Shown here one piece after another: positions 31,177 through 40,108 of a stretch of 64,000 bases of DNA. The position numbers and the translations under genes are program-made. The stretch is from the NCBI RefSeq assembly GCF_040409955.1, contig NZ_CP123384.1, positions 1-64,000 of the forward strand. Direction: 5' to 3'. The notes beneath the pieces are model-generated. The model ran no database searches. It was not told where the DNA came from and saw only the letters and a list, made by a program, of their open reading frames with translations. Position 1 is the first letter of the stretch, and every line of letters starts with the position of its first letter. The DNA is from Salipiger sp. H15. GTDB lineage: Bacteria; Pseudomonadota; Alphaproteobacteria; Rhodobacterales; Rhodobacteraceae.

Positions 31177-31737
31177 ATGGCCGGCTCCGTGAACAAGGTG
31201 ATCCTGGTAGGCAATCTCGGTGCGGACCCCGAGGTGCGCACCTTCCAGAACGGCGGCAAGGTCTGCAACCTGCGCATCGCCACCTCCGAGAACTGGAAGG
31301 ACCGCAACACCGGCGAGCGCCGCGAGCGCACCGAGTGGCACTCGGTCGCGATCTTCTCGGAGCCGCTGGCGCGGATCGCCGAGCAGTACCTGCGCAAGGG
31401 CTCCAAGGTCTACATCGAGGGCAAGCTCGAGACCCGCAAGTGGCAGGACCAGTCCGGCCAGGACCGCTACACGACCGAGATCGTGCTGCGTCCGTTCGGC
31501 GGCGAGCTGACCCTGCTCGACAGCCGCCAGGGCGGCGGCGGCGGTGACTTCGGCGGCGGCTCGGGCGGCGGTTACGGCGGCGGCTCGGGTGGCGGCTACG
31601 AGGGTGGCGGCTACGGCGGCGGCAATGACGGCGGCTACGGTGGCGGCTCGGGCGGCGGCTACGGCGGTGGTTCGGGCGGCAGCGGCGGCGGCTCGCGCGG
31701 CCCGTCGCGCGACATCGACGACGAGATCCCCTTCTGA
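31177..31737 (+). CDS. ssb: Single-stranded DNA-binding protein
   Basis: This 186-residue protein has the OB-fold SSB domain (about 1-110: [17 protein letters not shown] and [15 protein letters not shown]) and the acidic C-terminal tip DDEIPF that recruits replication and repair proteins. Between them lies an unusual linker of about 60 residues made almost only of Gly, Ser and Tyr in a GGGSGGGY pattern. ATG 31177 has AAGGGG upstream. A terminator follows. Confidence 0.97.
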   Translation: MAGSVNKVILVGNLGADPEVRTFQNGGKVCNLRIATSENWKDRNTGERRERTEWHSVAIFSEPLARIAEQYLRKGSKVYIEGKLETRKWQDQSGQDRYTTEIVLRPFGGELTLLDSRQGGGGGDFGGGSGGGYGGGSGGGYEGGGYGGGNDGGYGGGSGGGYGGGSGGSGGGSRGPSRDIDDEIPF

Positions 31738-31742
31738 TCCAG

Positions 31743-31775
31743 ATCGCCCGGCCAAGCGCCGGGCGATTTGCTTTT
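31743..31775 (+). terminator. Rho-independent terminator after ssb
   Basis: ATCGCCCGGC (31743-31752) pairs perfectly with GCCGGGCGAT (31758-31767), followed by TTGCTTTT. It lies a few bases after the ssb stop. Confidence 0.8.
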
Positions 31776-31958
31776 GCGGGGTCGGGTTGCGGCCATGAGC
31801 GACGGGCAGCGCCAGTGGGACCACGGTCCGACCCGCGGCCCCACCCTTCCCGCGCCCCGCCCCGCCCTCCTGATCCCTTCGTTATTGCGGCAGACTTGAA
31901 GCCGGGCGTCCTGCGCCCCATAACTCTCTGAACACCCTCAGACACAAAAGACGGACGT

Positions 31959-33287
31959 ATGGACGCCCCTGCCACCGGAACACTCGACGCGGCCTTCTGG
32001 ATGACCTCCGCCGCGATCCTCATCCTGATCCTCTTCTCGGCCTTCTTCTCCGGCTCCGAGACCGCGCTGACCGCCGCCTCGCGCGGCAAGCTGCGCGCCG
32101 CCATGGACCGCGGCTCGCGCGGGGCCGCCATGGCGCTGAAGATCACCGAGGACAACGAGCGGCTCATCGGCTCGGTGCTGCTGGGCAACAACCTCGTCAA
32201 CATCCTTGCCACCTCGCTCGCCACGGCGCTGTTCACCCGGCTGCTCGGCGATGGCGGCGTGGCCATGGCGACGCTGATCATGACCTTCCTCGTGCTGATC
32301 TTCGCCGAGGTGCTGCCCAAGACCTACGCCATCACCAACCCCGAGCGCGCCGCCGCCACGGTGGCGCCGCCGATCCGCGTGGTGATCCTGCTCTTCTCGC
32401 CGGTGGTCGCGGCGATCCGCGCGCTGGTGCGCGCCCTGCTCAAGCTCATCGGCGTGCAGACCGACCCCGACAGCCAGATCCTCGCCGTGCGCGAGGAAAT
32501 CGCCGGCGCGCTGCAGCTCGGCCATTCCGAGGGCGTGGTCGAGAAGGAGGACCGCGACCGCATCCTCGGCGCGCTCGACCTCGCCGAGCGCACGGTCGAG
32601 GAGATCATGCTGCACCGCTCGGGCATCGAGAGCATCGACGCCGAGGCCGAGCCGCGGGCGATCCTGCAGCAGTGCCTCGACAGCAACCACACCCGCCTGC
32701 CGGTCTACCGCGGCGAGCCCGAGAACATCATCGGCATGGTCCATGCCAAGGACCTGCTGCGCGCCATGTACGACGTGATGGCCAAGGCGGGCGAGCGCGG
32801 CTTCGACGCGCTCGACGACTTCCGCATCACCGAGGTGATGATGAAGCCCTACTTCGTGCCCGACACCACCACGCTCGCCGACCAGATGCGCAACTTCCTG
32901 CGCCGACGGACGCATTTCGCGCTGGTGGTGGACGAGTACGGCTCGCTCGAGGGGCTGATCACGCTCGAGGACATCCTCGAGGAGATCGTCGGCGAGATCG
33001 CCGACGAGCACGACCCGGACGCCGAGCATCACGTCAGCGCGGGCGAGGACGGCTGGTACTGGCTCGACGGCGCGATGACCATCCGCGACCTCAACCGCGC
33101 GGCCGACTGGTCGCTGCCCGACGACGAGGCGAACACAATCGCGGGCCTCGTCATCCACGAGGCGCAGATGATCCCAACCGTGGGCCAGCGTTTCAGCTTC
33201 CACGGCTTCCGCTTCGAGGTCATGGAGCGCGAGAACAACCGGATCACCCGGCTGCGGGTGCGGCCCTTGGTACATCTGCCGGAGTGA
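31959..33287 (+). CDS. CNNM/CorC-type membrane transporter (DUF21, CBS pair)
   Basis: This 442-residue protein has an N-terminal DUF21 membrane domain with about four helices (about 14-190: FSAFFSGSETALTAASRGKL), a CBS-domain pair (about 205-335) and a C-terminal CorC/HlyC domain (about 350-430). This is the HlyC/CorC family, proposed for magnesium/cobalt or sodium-linked ion export, formerly hemolysin-like. The 3' end overlaps the histidine kinase gene on the opposite strand by 44 bases. Confidence 0.92.
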   Translation: MDAPATGTLDAAFWMTSAAILILILFSAFFSGSETALTAASRGKLRAAMDRGSRGAAMALKITEDNERLIGSVLLGNNLVNILATSLATALFTRLLGDGGVAMATLIMTFLVLIFAEVLPKTYAITNPERAAATVAPPIRVVILLFSPVVAAIRALVRALLKLIGVQTDPDSQILAVREEIAGALQLGHSEGVVEKEDRDRILGALDLAERTVEEIMLHRSGIESIDAEAEPRAILQQCLDSNHTRLPVYRGEPENIIGMVHAKDLLRAMYDVMAKAGERGFDALDDFRITEVMMKPYFVPDTTTLADQMRNFLRRRTHFALVVDEYGSLEGLITLEDILEEIVGEIADEHDPDAEHHVSAGEDGWYWLDGAMTIRDLNRAADWSLPDDEANTIAGLVIHEAQMIPTVGQRFSFHGFRFEVMERENNRITRLRVRPLVHLPE

Positions 33288-34482
33288 GCGGCGTGTCGGC
33301 GGCGGGGTCGATCGGCAGCTCGGCCTCGAGCACGTAGCCGCCCGGCTCGCGCCGCTCGACCACGGTGCCGCCGACCTGGCTCACCGCCGCCTCGAGCAGC
33401 CGCGCGCCGAGCGCGGTCGAGGCCAGCGCGTCGAGCGTCGATCCCGGCTCGGGGCCGGTGCCGTTGTCGCGGCAGGTGAAGAGGATGCGGTTGACCCCGG
33501 CGGGGCGCATCTCGAAGCGGATCTCCGGCGCGGCACCGCCCTCGCGGAAGGCATATTTCATCGCGTTGGCGGCGAACTCGTTGGCCACCACGCCGATCGA
33601 GGCGGCGACGCGCGATTCCACCTCGATGCGCGGCACCTCGACCTCGAAGCGCACCTCCGAGGGGGCGTGGCGCTGCAGCAGCGTGGCGACGCGGGCGAGG
33701 TAGGTGTCGAGCCGGACGAAATGCATCTTCGAGGTGAGGTTCAGCTCGGCATGCAGCTGCGAGACAGAATCCACCCGCCGCGCGATGGCGTCGAGCGCGT
33801 CGCGGGTCTCGGCCTCCTGCGAGCGGGCGCGGTAGAGGCGGATGGTCGAGGCGACGGTCTGCAGCGAGTTCTTCACCCGGTGGTCGATCTCCTCGCGCAG
33901 GATTTCCTTGTTGTGCAGGGCGCGCTGCAGGTCGAGCTGGCGCATCACCTGCCCCGCCATGACCTTCAGCAGCTTGCGCTGCTGCACGCTCAGCTTGCGC
34001 GGCTTGTCGTCGAGCACGCAGAGCGTGCCGATGCTGTGGCCGCTGCGGGTGACCAGCGGCGCGCCGGCATAGTAGCGCATGGCCGAGATCGAGCCGCAGC
34101 AGAGCGGGTTGTCGGCGCTGCGCAGGTCGAGCATCGTGTCCTCGATCTCGAGGATCTCCTCGGACAGGATCGCGTGGGCACAGATCGACTGCTCGAGCGG
34201 GGTCTGCGACGGCTCGAAACCGTAGCGGGCCTTGAACCATTGCCGGTTCTCGTCGACGAGGCTGATCAGCGCCACCGGCACGTCGAGCAGCGAGGCGAGC
34301 AGTTCGACCACCTCGTCGAAGGCCGGATCGGGTCCGCTGTCGAGCACTCCGTAGCTGCGCAGCTCGGCCAGCCGCTCGAGCTCATCATCCGAATTCCGTG
34401 CAAGAACCATTGTCCGAGGATGCCCTTTTACCGAACGCTGCAGCAGGCGGAAGGCGACCACCACAGGCAATTCTTCAGACAT
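33244..34482 (-). CDS. GAF-domain HisKA_2 sensor histidine kinase
   Basis: This 412-residue cytoplasmic kinase has a GAF domain (about 35-185: VPVALISLVDENRQWFKAR, LCVLDDKPRKLS) and a HisKA_2 dimerisation/phosphoacceptor motif EEIDHRVKNSLQTVAST, followed by a HATPase domain (VVANEFAANAMKYAF, CRDNGTG). This architecture resembles the light/stress kinases that feed PhyR-type pathways, but no PhyR or EcfG gene is near. The start is uncertain: ATG 34482 or ATG 34410. The 3' end overlaps the CorC gene (convergent). Confidence 0.85.
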   Translation of the reverse strand: MSEELPVVVAFRLLQRSVKGHPRTMVLARNSDDELERLAELRSYGVLDSGPDPAFDEVVELLASLLDVPVALISLVDENRQWFKARYGFEPSQTPLEQSICAHAILSEEILEIEDTMLDLRSADNPLCCGSISAMRYYAGAPLVTRSGHSIGTLCVLDDKPRKLSVQQRKLLKVMAGQVMRQLDLQRALHNKEILREEIDHRVKNSLQTVASTIRLYRARSQEAETRDALDAIARRVDSVSQLHAELNLTSKMHFVRLDTYLARVATLLQRHAPSEVRFEVEVPRIEVESRVAASIGVVANEFAANAMKYAFREGGAAPEIRFEMRPAGVNRILFTCRDNGTGPEPGSTLDALASTALGARLLEAAVSQVGGTVVERREPGGYVLEAELPIDPAADTPLTPADVPRAAPAAG

Positions 34483-34786
34483 AGCAGCTTGCGGGACTCC
34501 GCCAAGTGGGAAACCACCCCTCCCGCCGCTGACGAACCGGAAACTTGTCGTGGCGCCTTCGATGTTAACCTATTTTTCATAAATCTGTCGCATCTGCTTT
34601 GCCTGAAGGTCATTTCCTTTGCCAATTCTTCGCCTTGCCCGGCCTGCCGCGGGACATTTGCCCCCTCTTTCGCCGGCTGCGCCCGGCGGCGCTTCGAGCC
34701 GGCCCTGCCGTCCCGGCGGGCCCGGTGCCTCCGACCCTGCCCAGAAATCCCGTCGGATTTCCGGGCCGTGCTGTATAAGGAGTCCC
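34483..34786. other. Divergent promoter region
   Basis: No coding frame is credible in these about 300 bases. The left part is AT-richer (TTAACCTATTTTTCATAAAT near 34564-34583), consistent with divergent promoters for the kinase and the MobA-like gene. TTAACC resembles half of a CtrA-like site but lacks a partner. Confidence 0.4.
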
Positions 34787-35401
34787 ATGGGAGGAATAGC
34801 CGTCTTGATTCCCGCCGCCGGCGCCAGCAGCCGGATGCGCGGAGCCGACAAGCTGCTGAGGCTGGTCGGTGGCCGGGCGCTTCTGCGCCGACAGGCAGAG
34901 GAAGCCTTGCGCGCCGCGAACCACGTGACGGTCACCCTGCCCGATTACGACCATCCGCGCGCCGCCGTCCTTGCCGGGCTGCCGGTGCAGCTCATCGCGG
35001 TGCCGGACGCGTCGCTGGGCATGTCCGCCTCGCTGCGGCGCGGGGTCAGCCTGCTGCCGCGCGACACCGAGGCGCTGGTGGTGCTGCCCGCCGACATGCC
35101 CGAGCTGACCGCCGAGGACATCCAGAAACTCGTCCAGGGCTTCCGGGCGATGCCGCAGCCGACGCTCCAGCAGGGCTGCGCCGAGGACGGCACGCCGGGC
35201 CACCCGGTGCTGTTCCCGGCCGACTGCTTCTCGGCGATCCAGATGCTGGGCGGGGACGAGGGCGCGCGCAGCGTGCTGGCGCGCAACCGCAACCGGCTGC
35301 GCCACGTGATCCTGCCCGGCCGCCGGGCGTTGACCGACCTCGACACGCCCGAGGCGTGGCAGGCCTGGGAACGGCGGCAGGAAGCGCTCGATCCCTGCTG
35401 A
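34787..35401 (+). CDS. MobA/MocA-like nucleotidyltransferase
   Basis: This 204-residue NTP-transferase has the signature LIPAAGASSRMRGADKLL (about 7-24), the metal-binding VVLPADMPELTAED and the GHPVLFPADCF acceptor region. This is the MocA/molybdenum-cofactor cytidylyltransferase and MobA-like family. Ribosome site AAGGAG lies 5-6 bases before the ATG. No molybdenum-cofactor or Mo-enzyme genes are close, so the exact cofactor (MCD, MGD) stays open. A shared terminator separates it from the convergent Hint gene. Confidence 0.85.
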   Translation: MGGIAVLIPAAGASSRMRGADKLLRLVGGRALLRRQAEEALRAANHVTVTLPDYDHPRAAVLAGLPVQLIAVPDASLGMSASLRRGVSLLPRDTEALVVLPADMPELTAEDIQKLVQGFRAMPQPTLQQGCAEDGTPGHPVLFPADCFSAIQMLGGDEGARSVLARNRNRLRHVILPGRRALTDLDTPEAWQAWERRQEALDPC

Positions 35402-35435
35402 GCCCGCGCCGCCAGCCTCCGAAACCGGACCCGTG

Positions 35436-35478
35436 AAAAAGGAACTCCGGGACGACAGGATCGTCCCGGAGCCCTTTG
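35436..35478. terminator. Bidirectional rho-independent terminator
   Basis: CTCCGGGACGA (35445-35455) pairs perfectly with TCGTCCCGGAG (35461-35471) across a 5-base loop, flanked by an A-run on the left and a CCCTTTG on the right. It lies between the convergent MobA-like and cadherin/Hint genes, so both transcripts can end here. Confidence 0.85.
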
Positions 35479-35541
35479 TCCGCCGCCTGCGCCCCGGACC
35501 CGGAGCGCCAGCGACGAGCTGCATATTCCGTTGCGCGGGGC

Positions 35542-37638
35542 TCAGCCGACCAGCAGCTGCGCCTCGTGTTTCTTCAGCGAGCGGCGCGCGGCGCCATAGG
35601 CCTTCAGGCCTTCCTCGTGCTCGAGCTCGGGGAAGAGCGCGAAGATCTCCTCGCGCTGCTCGTCGCCGATACCCTTCAGCGTGTAGTCGCCGGGCTGGAA
35701 GCTCTCGGTCCAGGCGCCGTTCGACAGCACGACCTCGTGCTGGTCGAACATGAAGTGGATGTAGCACACACCCATCGTGTCGACCTCGTCCACCCCGGCG
35801 AGGCCGGTCAGGTGCTTGGCGGCCGCGAGGACCTCGCGCTCGTCGAAGTAGAGCGCGGTGCGGTCGTTGGCGACGAGCACGCGGTGGTTCGGCGAGACCA
35901 GCAGGTCATGCTCGGGAAGGTTCTTGCCGAGCGCGCCCTTCTGGATCAGCACCGGGCGCAGATGCGGCTGGCGCGCCAGCTCGAAGCCGGTAAGCTCCTT
36001 GCGGCCGACCCAGCGGATCTCCTGGATGCCGTTGTCGCGGGTGATGACGCGGTCGCCGACCTGAAGGTCCTCGACCAGGCGCTCGCCCTGCGGCGTGGCG
36101 ATCAGCGTGCCCGGGGTGAAGCAGGGCATCACCTCGACCGTCACGTAGGCCGTATCGGTGCCGCCATGGCCATCGTCGATGGTGTAGCTGAAGGCGTCGT
36201 AGCCGGTGAAGCCCTCCTCGGCGGTGTAGGAGACGGTGCCGTCGGCGTTGAGCGTCGCGGTGCCGTTGGTCGGCGTGCCGATGCCGGTGACGGTCAGCGT
36301 GTCGCCATCCGCGTCGGTGTCGTTCTCGGTCGGATCGAAGGTCGCGGTCGAGGTGCCGGTGGTGTGGTAGAGATCGTCCAGCGCGTCCGGCGGGGTGTTC
36401 TCGCCGTCGGTCGGCGTGGTCGGCACGCCGGTCTTGACCACCACGGTGCCGGTGTCGGTGCCGCCGTTGCCGTCGTCGATCGTGTAGGTGAAGCTGTCCG
36501 GGCCCGAATGCCCCGTGTTCGGGGTATAGGTCACGGTGCCGTCGCCGTTCAGCGTGACGGTGCCGTGCGACGGATCGCCAAGGCCGGTGATGGTCAGCGT
36601 GTCGCCGTCCACGTCCGAGTCGTTCTCGGTCGGATCGAAGGTCACCGGGGTGTTATTGGCGGTGGTGACGAGGTCATCCTCGGCGACCGGGTCGTCGTTC
36701 ACCGGGTAGACGGTCACGGCGACATGACCGGTGGCCGAGTTCCCCGCCGGATCCTCGATCGTGTAGGTGATCTCGGCGTCGCCGTTGTAGTCGGCGTCGG
36801 GGGTGAAGGTGAGCGTGCCGTCACCGTTGATCACCACGCTGCCGTTGGTGGCGGTGGCGGTGGTGACGGTCAGCGTGTCGCCGTCGGGATCGCTGTCATT
36901 GGCCAGCACGTCGATGGTGACCGCGACGTCCTCGTCGGTTTCCGCCTCGTCGTCCTCGGCGATCGGGTCGGCGTCGCCTGCGTCCACGGTCGAGAAGCTC
37001 ATGTCCGAGACCAGCACCGCCTGGGTCGCGTCGCCGCCATTCTCGTAGATCACCTCGATGCGCGACACCGGGCCGGCGATCGAGACGAGCACCGAGCCCG
37101 ACGCGTCGCTGAAGCCGGTGATCGCTTCGCCGGTGGCGGTGTCGCCGCTGATGCTGGTGCTGCCGAGCGAGGTCAGGTCGACCGCGACCGCGTTGCCCTC
37201 CGCGTCATAGGCGAGGACGGTGACATTGTCCTGGAAGCTGGTGCCGCTGCCCGGCTCGCCGGTCAGGTCGCCGAGATCGGCGCCCGCGCCGCCATCCACA
37301 TCGTTGAGGATGAAGGAGACGTTCTGCACCTCGTCGGCGTAGCGCTCGTTCGAGGAGCTGAAGTCGAAGACCGTCGTCGAGGTCGAGGACACGGTGCCGC
37401 CGTCGCCGCCCTCGCCGAAGAGCTTCAGGTGCGAGTTGGGATTGACCGAGGAGTCCTCGGGCACGTAGCCGTCGTAGGTCGCCGTGAAGGCCTGCGCGCC
37501 AAGGTCCTGGGCAGCGAAGGAAATCTCGACATTGACGCCGCCGGTGTCGACGGTGGCGGCGGTTCCGCCGGAAGACGTGTCGGCCAGCGCGGTTCCGTAA
37601 GCACCCAGCGAAGCCCAGTTCAAAGTCAAGTCAGCCAT
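35542..37638 (-). CDS. Cadherin-like repeat protein with C-terminal Hint domain
   Basis: This 698-residue protein has an acidic N-terminal beta-rich region (about 1-250), then three cadherin/VCBS-like repeats of about 85-90 residues, each with an NDxDxDGDTLT calcium-type loop followed by NGDGT and FTYTI. The C-terminal Hint_2 domain starts at CFTPGTLIATPQGERLVEDL (about residue 565), where Cys would be the self-splicing/cleavage nucleophile. No Sec signal is visible, so type I secretion or another route is possible. ATG 37638 has GGAAGGG at good spacing. Calcium adhesion or matrix protein is inferred. Confidence 0.85.
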   Translation of the reverse strand: MADLTLNWASLGAYGTALADTSSGGTAATVDTGGVNVEISFAAQDLGAQAFTATYDGYVPEDSSVNPNSHLKLFGEGGDGGTVSSTSTTVFDFSSSNERYADEVQNVSFILNDVDGGAGADLGDLTGEPGSGTSFQDNVTVLAYDAEGNAVAVDLTSLGSTSISGDTATGEAITGFSDASGSVLVSIAGPVSRIEVIYENGGDATQAVLVSDMSFSTVDAGDADPIAEDDEAETDEDVAVTIDVLANDSDPDGDTLTVTTATATNGSVVINGDGTLTFTPDADYNGDAEITYTIEDPAGNSATGHVAVTVYPVNDDPVAEDDLVTTANNTPVTFDPTENDSDVDGDTLTITGLGDPSHGTVTLNGDGTVTYTPNTGHSGPDSFTYTIDDGNGGTDTGTVVVKTGVPTTPTDGENTPPDALDDLYHTTGTSTATFDPTENDTDADGDTLTVTGIGTPTNGTATLNADGTVSYTAEEGFTGYDAFSYTIDDGHGGTDTAYVTVEVMPCFTPGTLIATPQGERLVEDLQVGDRVITRDNGIQEIRWVGRKELTGFELARQPHLRPVLIQKGALGKNLPEHDLLVSPNHRVLVANDRTALYFDEREVLAAAKHLTGLAGVDEVDTMGVCYIHFMFDQHEVVLSNGAWTESFQPGDYTLKGIGDEQREEIFALFPELEHEEGLKAYGAARRSLKKHEAQLLVG

Positions 37639-38488
37639 AGTTCGACCCTTCCAAATCCAGAACGGGACCTGCCCCGCGCCGCGCCTGCGGCTTCCGGCGC
37701 CCTTGCGCCGCGTTGGCCCATCTCCGCCTCTTCCGCCTGTCGTGTCCGTCGGCCTGCGTCCGCCCGGCAGCGGGCAAAGGCAGTTCCTGTGGCGCCGGGC
37801 ACATCCTCCCGTCGCCATCGGTCACATCCTCGCGGATGACTTGAGATCGGTGGCCGCCCCTGGCCTGTCCTTCGTCGCCCCCCAGTCGGGCTTGACGAAT
37901 TACTTAGGCCCAGCCCGGCTCCGAACAAAGTCAAAAATGGCGCTCACATGGCATTTTATGACCAAAGCAGGGCCGACAACTCCCTGTTTTCAGCAAATCA
38001 GCCCTGAATGTGGCGAAAAATTGTTTCCAAATTCACGCGGCCGGACGTTTGGCGAAGGCGCGGATTTCCGGGCGTTTCCGCGGGATTTTCAGAGGCACCT
38101 GCGGGAACGGGCTCTGCGTTTGTCCCGGGGCGAGAAACAAAGCCGAAGCGGCCCGGTCCGCGGCCTCCGCGCCGCGGCAGCGCCAGAATTGAGGCAGGTC
38201 TGTTCCGCCCGGGGAACCAATGGGATTCATATCGGGGCATTGGTCAGCCCCGCCCCGGGTGAACCGGCAAATTCTCCGAATCAAATCGTTAAATATGACG
38301 TGAATTCGGCGGAGCGCGCCGCCCGCGCGGGTCGTCCTGCCCTGCCGCCGCATCACGGCCTCATTCTCGGGAATGTCGCGTCGGCCGCGCGCAGGTGACA
38401 GGCCCCAAAACGAAAGACGCCCCCGTCGGCGCGGCGGGGGCGTCCTTGAAGTCAGAGGCGGCGCAGGCGATGCCCGCGCCGGGCCGGA
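37639..38488. other. 850-base intergenic region upstream of the Hint protein gene
   Basis: No gene is supported here. The interval contains the purS terminator at its right end and presumably the promoter and long leader of the Hint gene at its left end. Several AT-rich patches (for example near 37915-38005 and 38270-38310) could be promoter or regulator sites, but none matches a consensus I can defend. Confidence 0.45.
38407..38444 (-). terminator. Rho-independent terminator after purS
   Basis: On the minus strand GACGCCCCCG (38435-38444 region) pairs with CGGGGGCGTC (38416-38425 region), followed by TTTCGTTTT (38407-38415). It closes the purC-purS transcript. Confidence 0.8.
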
Positions 38489-38719
38489 TCAGAGCATCTC
38501 GATCTGGTAGCTTTCGATCACGGTGTTGGCGAGCAGCTTCTCGCACATCTCCTTGACCGTTGCCTCGCCGGTGCCCTCGGCCAGTTCGAGGTCGATCACC
38601 TTGCCCTGACGCACGGCACCCACACCTTCGAAGCCGAGCCCGCCAAGCGCGTGGCGGACAGCCTCGCCCTGCGGGTCGAGCACGCCCTCTTTGAGCATCA
38701 CATGCACACGTGCCTTCAT
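38489..38719 (-). CDS. purS: Phosphoribosylformylglycinamidine synthase subunit PurS
   Basis: This 76-residue subunit joins PurQ and PurL in FGAM synthase. It opens KARVHVMLKEGVLDPQGEAV and includes the family segments GVGAVRQGKVIDLEL and MCEKLLANTVIESY. It is 88 bases downstream of purC on the same strand and ends in a terminator. purQ is separate (about 21 kb away). Confidence 0.95.
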   Translation of the reverse strand: MKARVHVMLKEGVLDPQGEAVRHALGGLGFEGVGAVRQGKVIDLELAEGTGEATVKEMCEKLLANTVIESYQIEML

Positions 38720-38807
38720 GGCAAACTCTCCGTTCTTCGCGGAAGGGCAAGGCCCCTCATCGTTCCCAAATCAGGTAAATCGCAGCGCCGTTCCCGGCGT
38801 TACGCTT

Positions 38808-39569
38808 TCAATTGATCAGCTTCGGCTTCGCCACGTGGGTTGCCTGCTTCGGCATCACGCCCAGACGGCGCGCCACCTCGGTATAGGCGTCGGTCAGCGA
38901 GCCCAGGTCGCGGCGGAACACGTCCTTGTCGAGCTTCTGGCCGGTCTCGATGTCCCACAGGCGCATCGAGTCGGGCGAGATCTCGTCGGCGACGATCAGG
39001 CGCTGGAAGTCGCCGTCATAGACGCGGCCGATCTCGATCTTGAAGTCGACGAGGCGGATGCCGACGCCGTACATCAGGCCGGACAGGTAGTCGTTCACCC
39101 GCAGCGACAGGCTGAGGATGTCGTCCATGTCCTGCTGGCCGGCCCAGCCGAAGGCCGCGATATGCTCTTCGGTGACCAGCGGGTCGCCCAGCTTGTCGTC
39201 CTTGTAGCAATATTCGACGATCGGGCGCGGCAGCGGCGTGCCCTCTTCGAGGCCGAGGCGCGTCGCCAGCGAACCGGCGGCGTAGTTGCGCACGATCACT
39301 TCCAGCGGGATGATCTCGCAGGCGCGGACGAGCTGCTCGCGCATGTTCAGCCGCTTGAGGAAGTGGGTCGGAACGCCGATGTTGTTGAGGCCGGTCATGA
39401 AGAACTCGGACAGGCGGTTGTTCAGCACTCCCTTGCCCTCGATCACGTCCTTCTTCTGCGCGTTGAAGGCGGTGGCGTCATCCTTGAAATACTGAACGAT
39501 CGTACCCGGTTCCGGGCCTTCGTACAGAATCTTCGCCTTGCCTTCGTAGATCTTCTTGCGCCGTGCCAT
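38808..39569 (-). CDS. purC: SAICAR synthetase PurC
   Basis: This 253-residue enzyme condenses CAIR with aspartate using ATP, step 7-8 of purine synthesis. Typical features are [47 protein letters not shown], and [10 protein letters not shown]. It is followed by purS. The ATG is preceded by GAAAGGATTCC. Confidence 0.97.
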   Translation of the reverse strand: MARRKKIYEGKAKILYEGPEPGTIVQYFKDDATAFNAQKKDVIEGKGVLNNRLSEFFMTGLNNIGVPTHFLKRLNMREQLVRACEIIPLEVIVRNYAAGSLATRLGLEEGTPLPRPIVEYCYKDDKLGDPLVTEEHIAAFGWAGQQDMDDILSLSLRVNDYLSGLMYGVGIRLVDFKIEIGRVYDGDFQRLIVADEISPDSMRLWDIETGQKLDKDVFRRDLGSLTDAYTEVARRLGVMPKQATHVAKPKLIN

Positions 39570-39733
39570 GGGAATCCTTTCGCCCGGGGCCGCGTATCGG
39601 CCGCTGCGTCTAGTTCGCCCTCATAAATCAAGGCTGCCCTTGCCGCAAGCGAACATGCTCGGACTTGCGCCAGCGCAAGGCAGGGGTCAAGCTGAAGATA
39701 CTATACAGAGGGCATATCTTGGAGGAGACGCCC

Positions 39734-40048
39734 ATGACAACTTTCGACGACCGCGAAAAGGCCTTTGAGAACAAGTTCGCGCATGACGAGGAGATGCGCT
39801 TCCGTGCCGAGGCCCGCTGCAACAAGCTGCTGGGTCTCTGGGCAGCCGCGCAGCTCGGCAAGGCCGGTGCCGAAGCGGAGGCCTACGCGCTCGACGTCTG
39901 CAAGGTCGACTTCCACCAGCCCGGGCATGAGGACGTGATCGCCAAGGTCACGCAGGACCTCGGCGAACGTGCCGGGACCGACGCCGTCCGCACCAAGCGA
40001 GCGGCGCTCCTGCTCGAGGCGCAGCAGCAGATTCTCGCAGAAAGCTGA
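39734..40048 (+). CDS. F1Fo-ATPase inhibitor zeta subunit (DUF1476)
   Basis: This 104-residue helical protein is the alphaproteobacterial zeta subunit, which binds F1 and blocks ATP hydrolysis in Paracoccus-type bacteria. It starts TTFDDREKAFENKFAHDEE, continuing with FRAEARCNKLLGLWAA, the usual DUF1476 pattern. The inhibitory N-terminus is retained. GGAGGAG lies 7 bases before the ATG. It is isolated, with purC on one side and a kinase on the other. Confidence 0.9.
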   Translation: MTTFDDREKAFENKFAHDEEMRFRAEARCNKLLGLWAAAQLGKAGAEAEAYALDVCKVDFHQPGHEDVIAKVTQDLGERAGTDAVRTKRAALLLEAQQQILAES

Positions 40049-40108
40049 CAAGGATCGCGGGGGCGCGCGGCCCTGTCCCGCGCCCCTGTCCCTGCCCCCT
40101 GCCCGCGC

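Noticed and set aside
31540..31720. Gly-rich repeated DNA in ssb as a CRISPR or tandem-repeat element
   Set aside because: The repetition follows codons for a Gly/Ser/Tyr linker and has no spacer structure. No CRISPR array was seen anywhere.
33244..33287. Overlap of the CorC and kinase 3' ends as a sign of misannotation
   Set aside because: Both proteins end in plausible family tails, so a 44-base convergent overlap is accepted.
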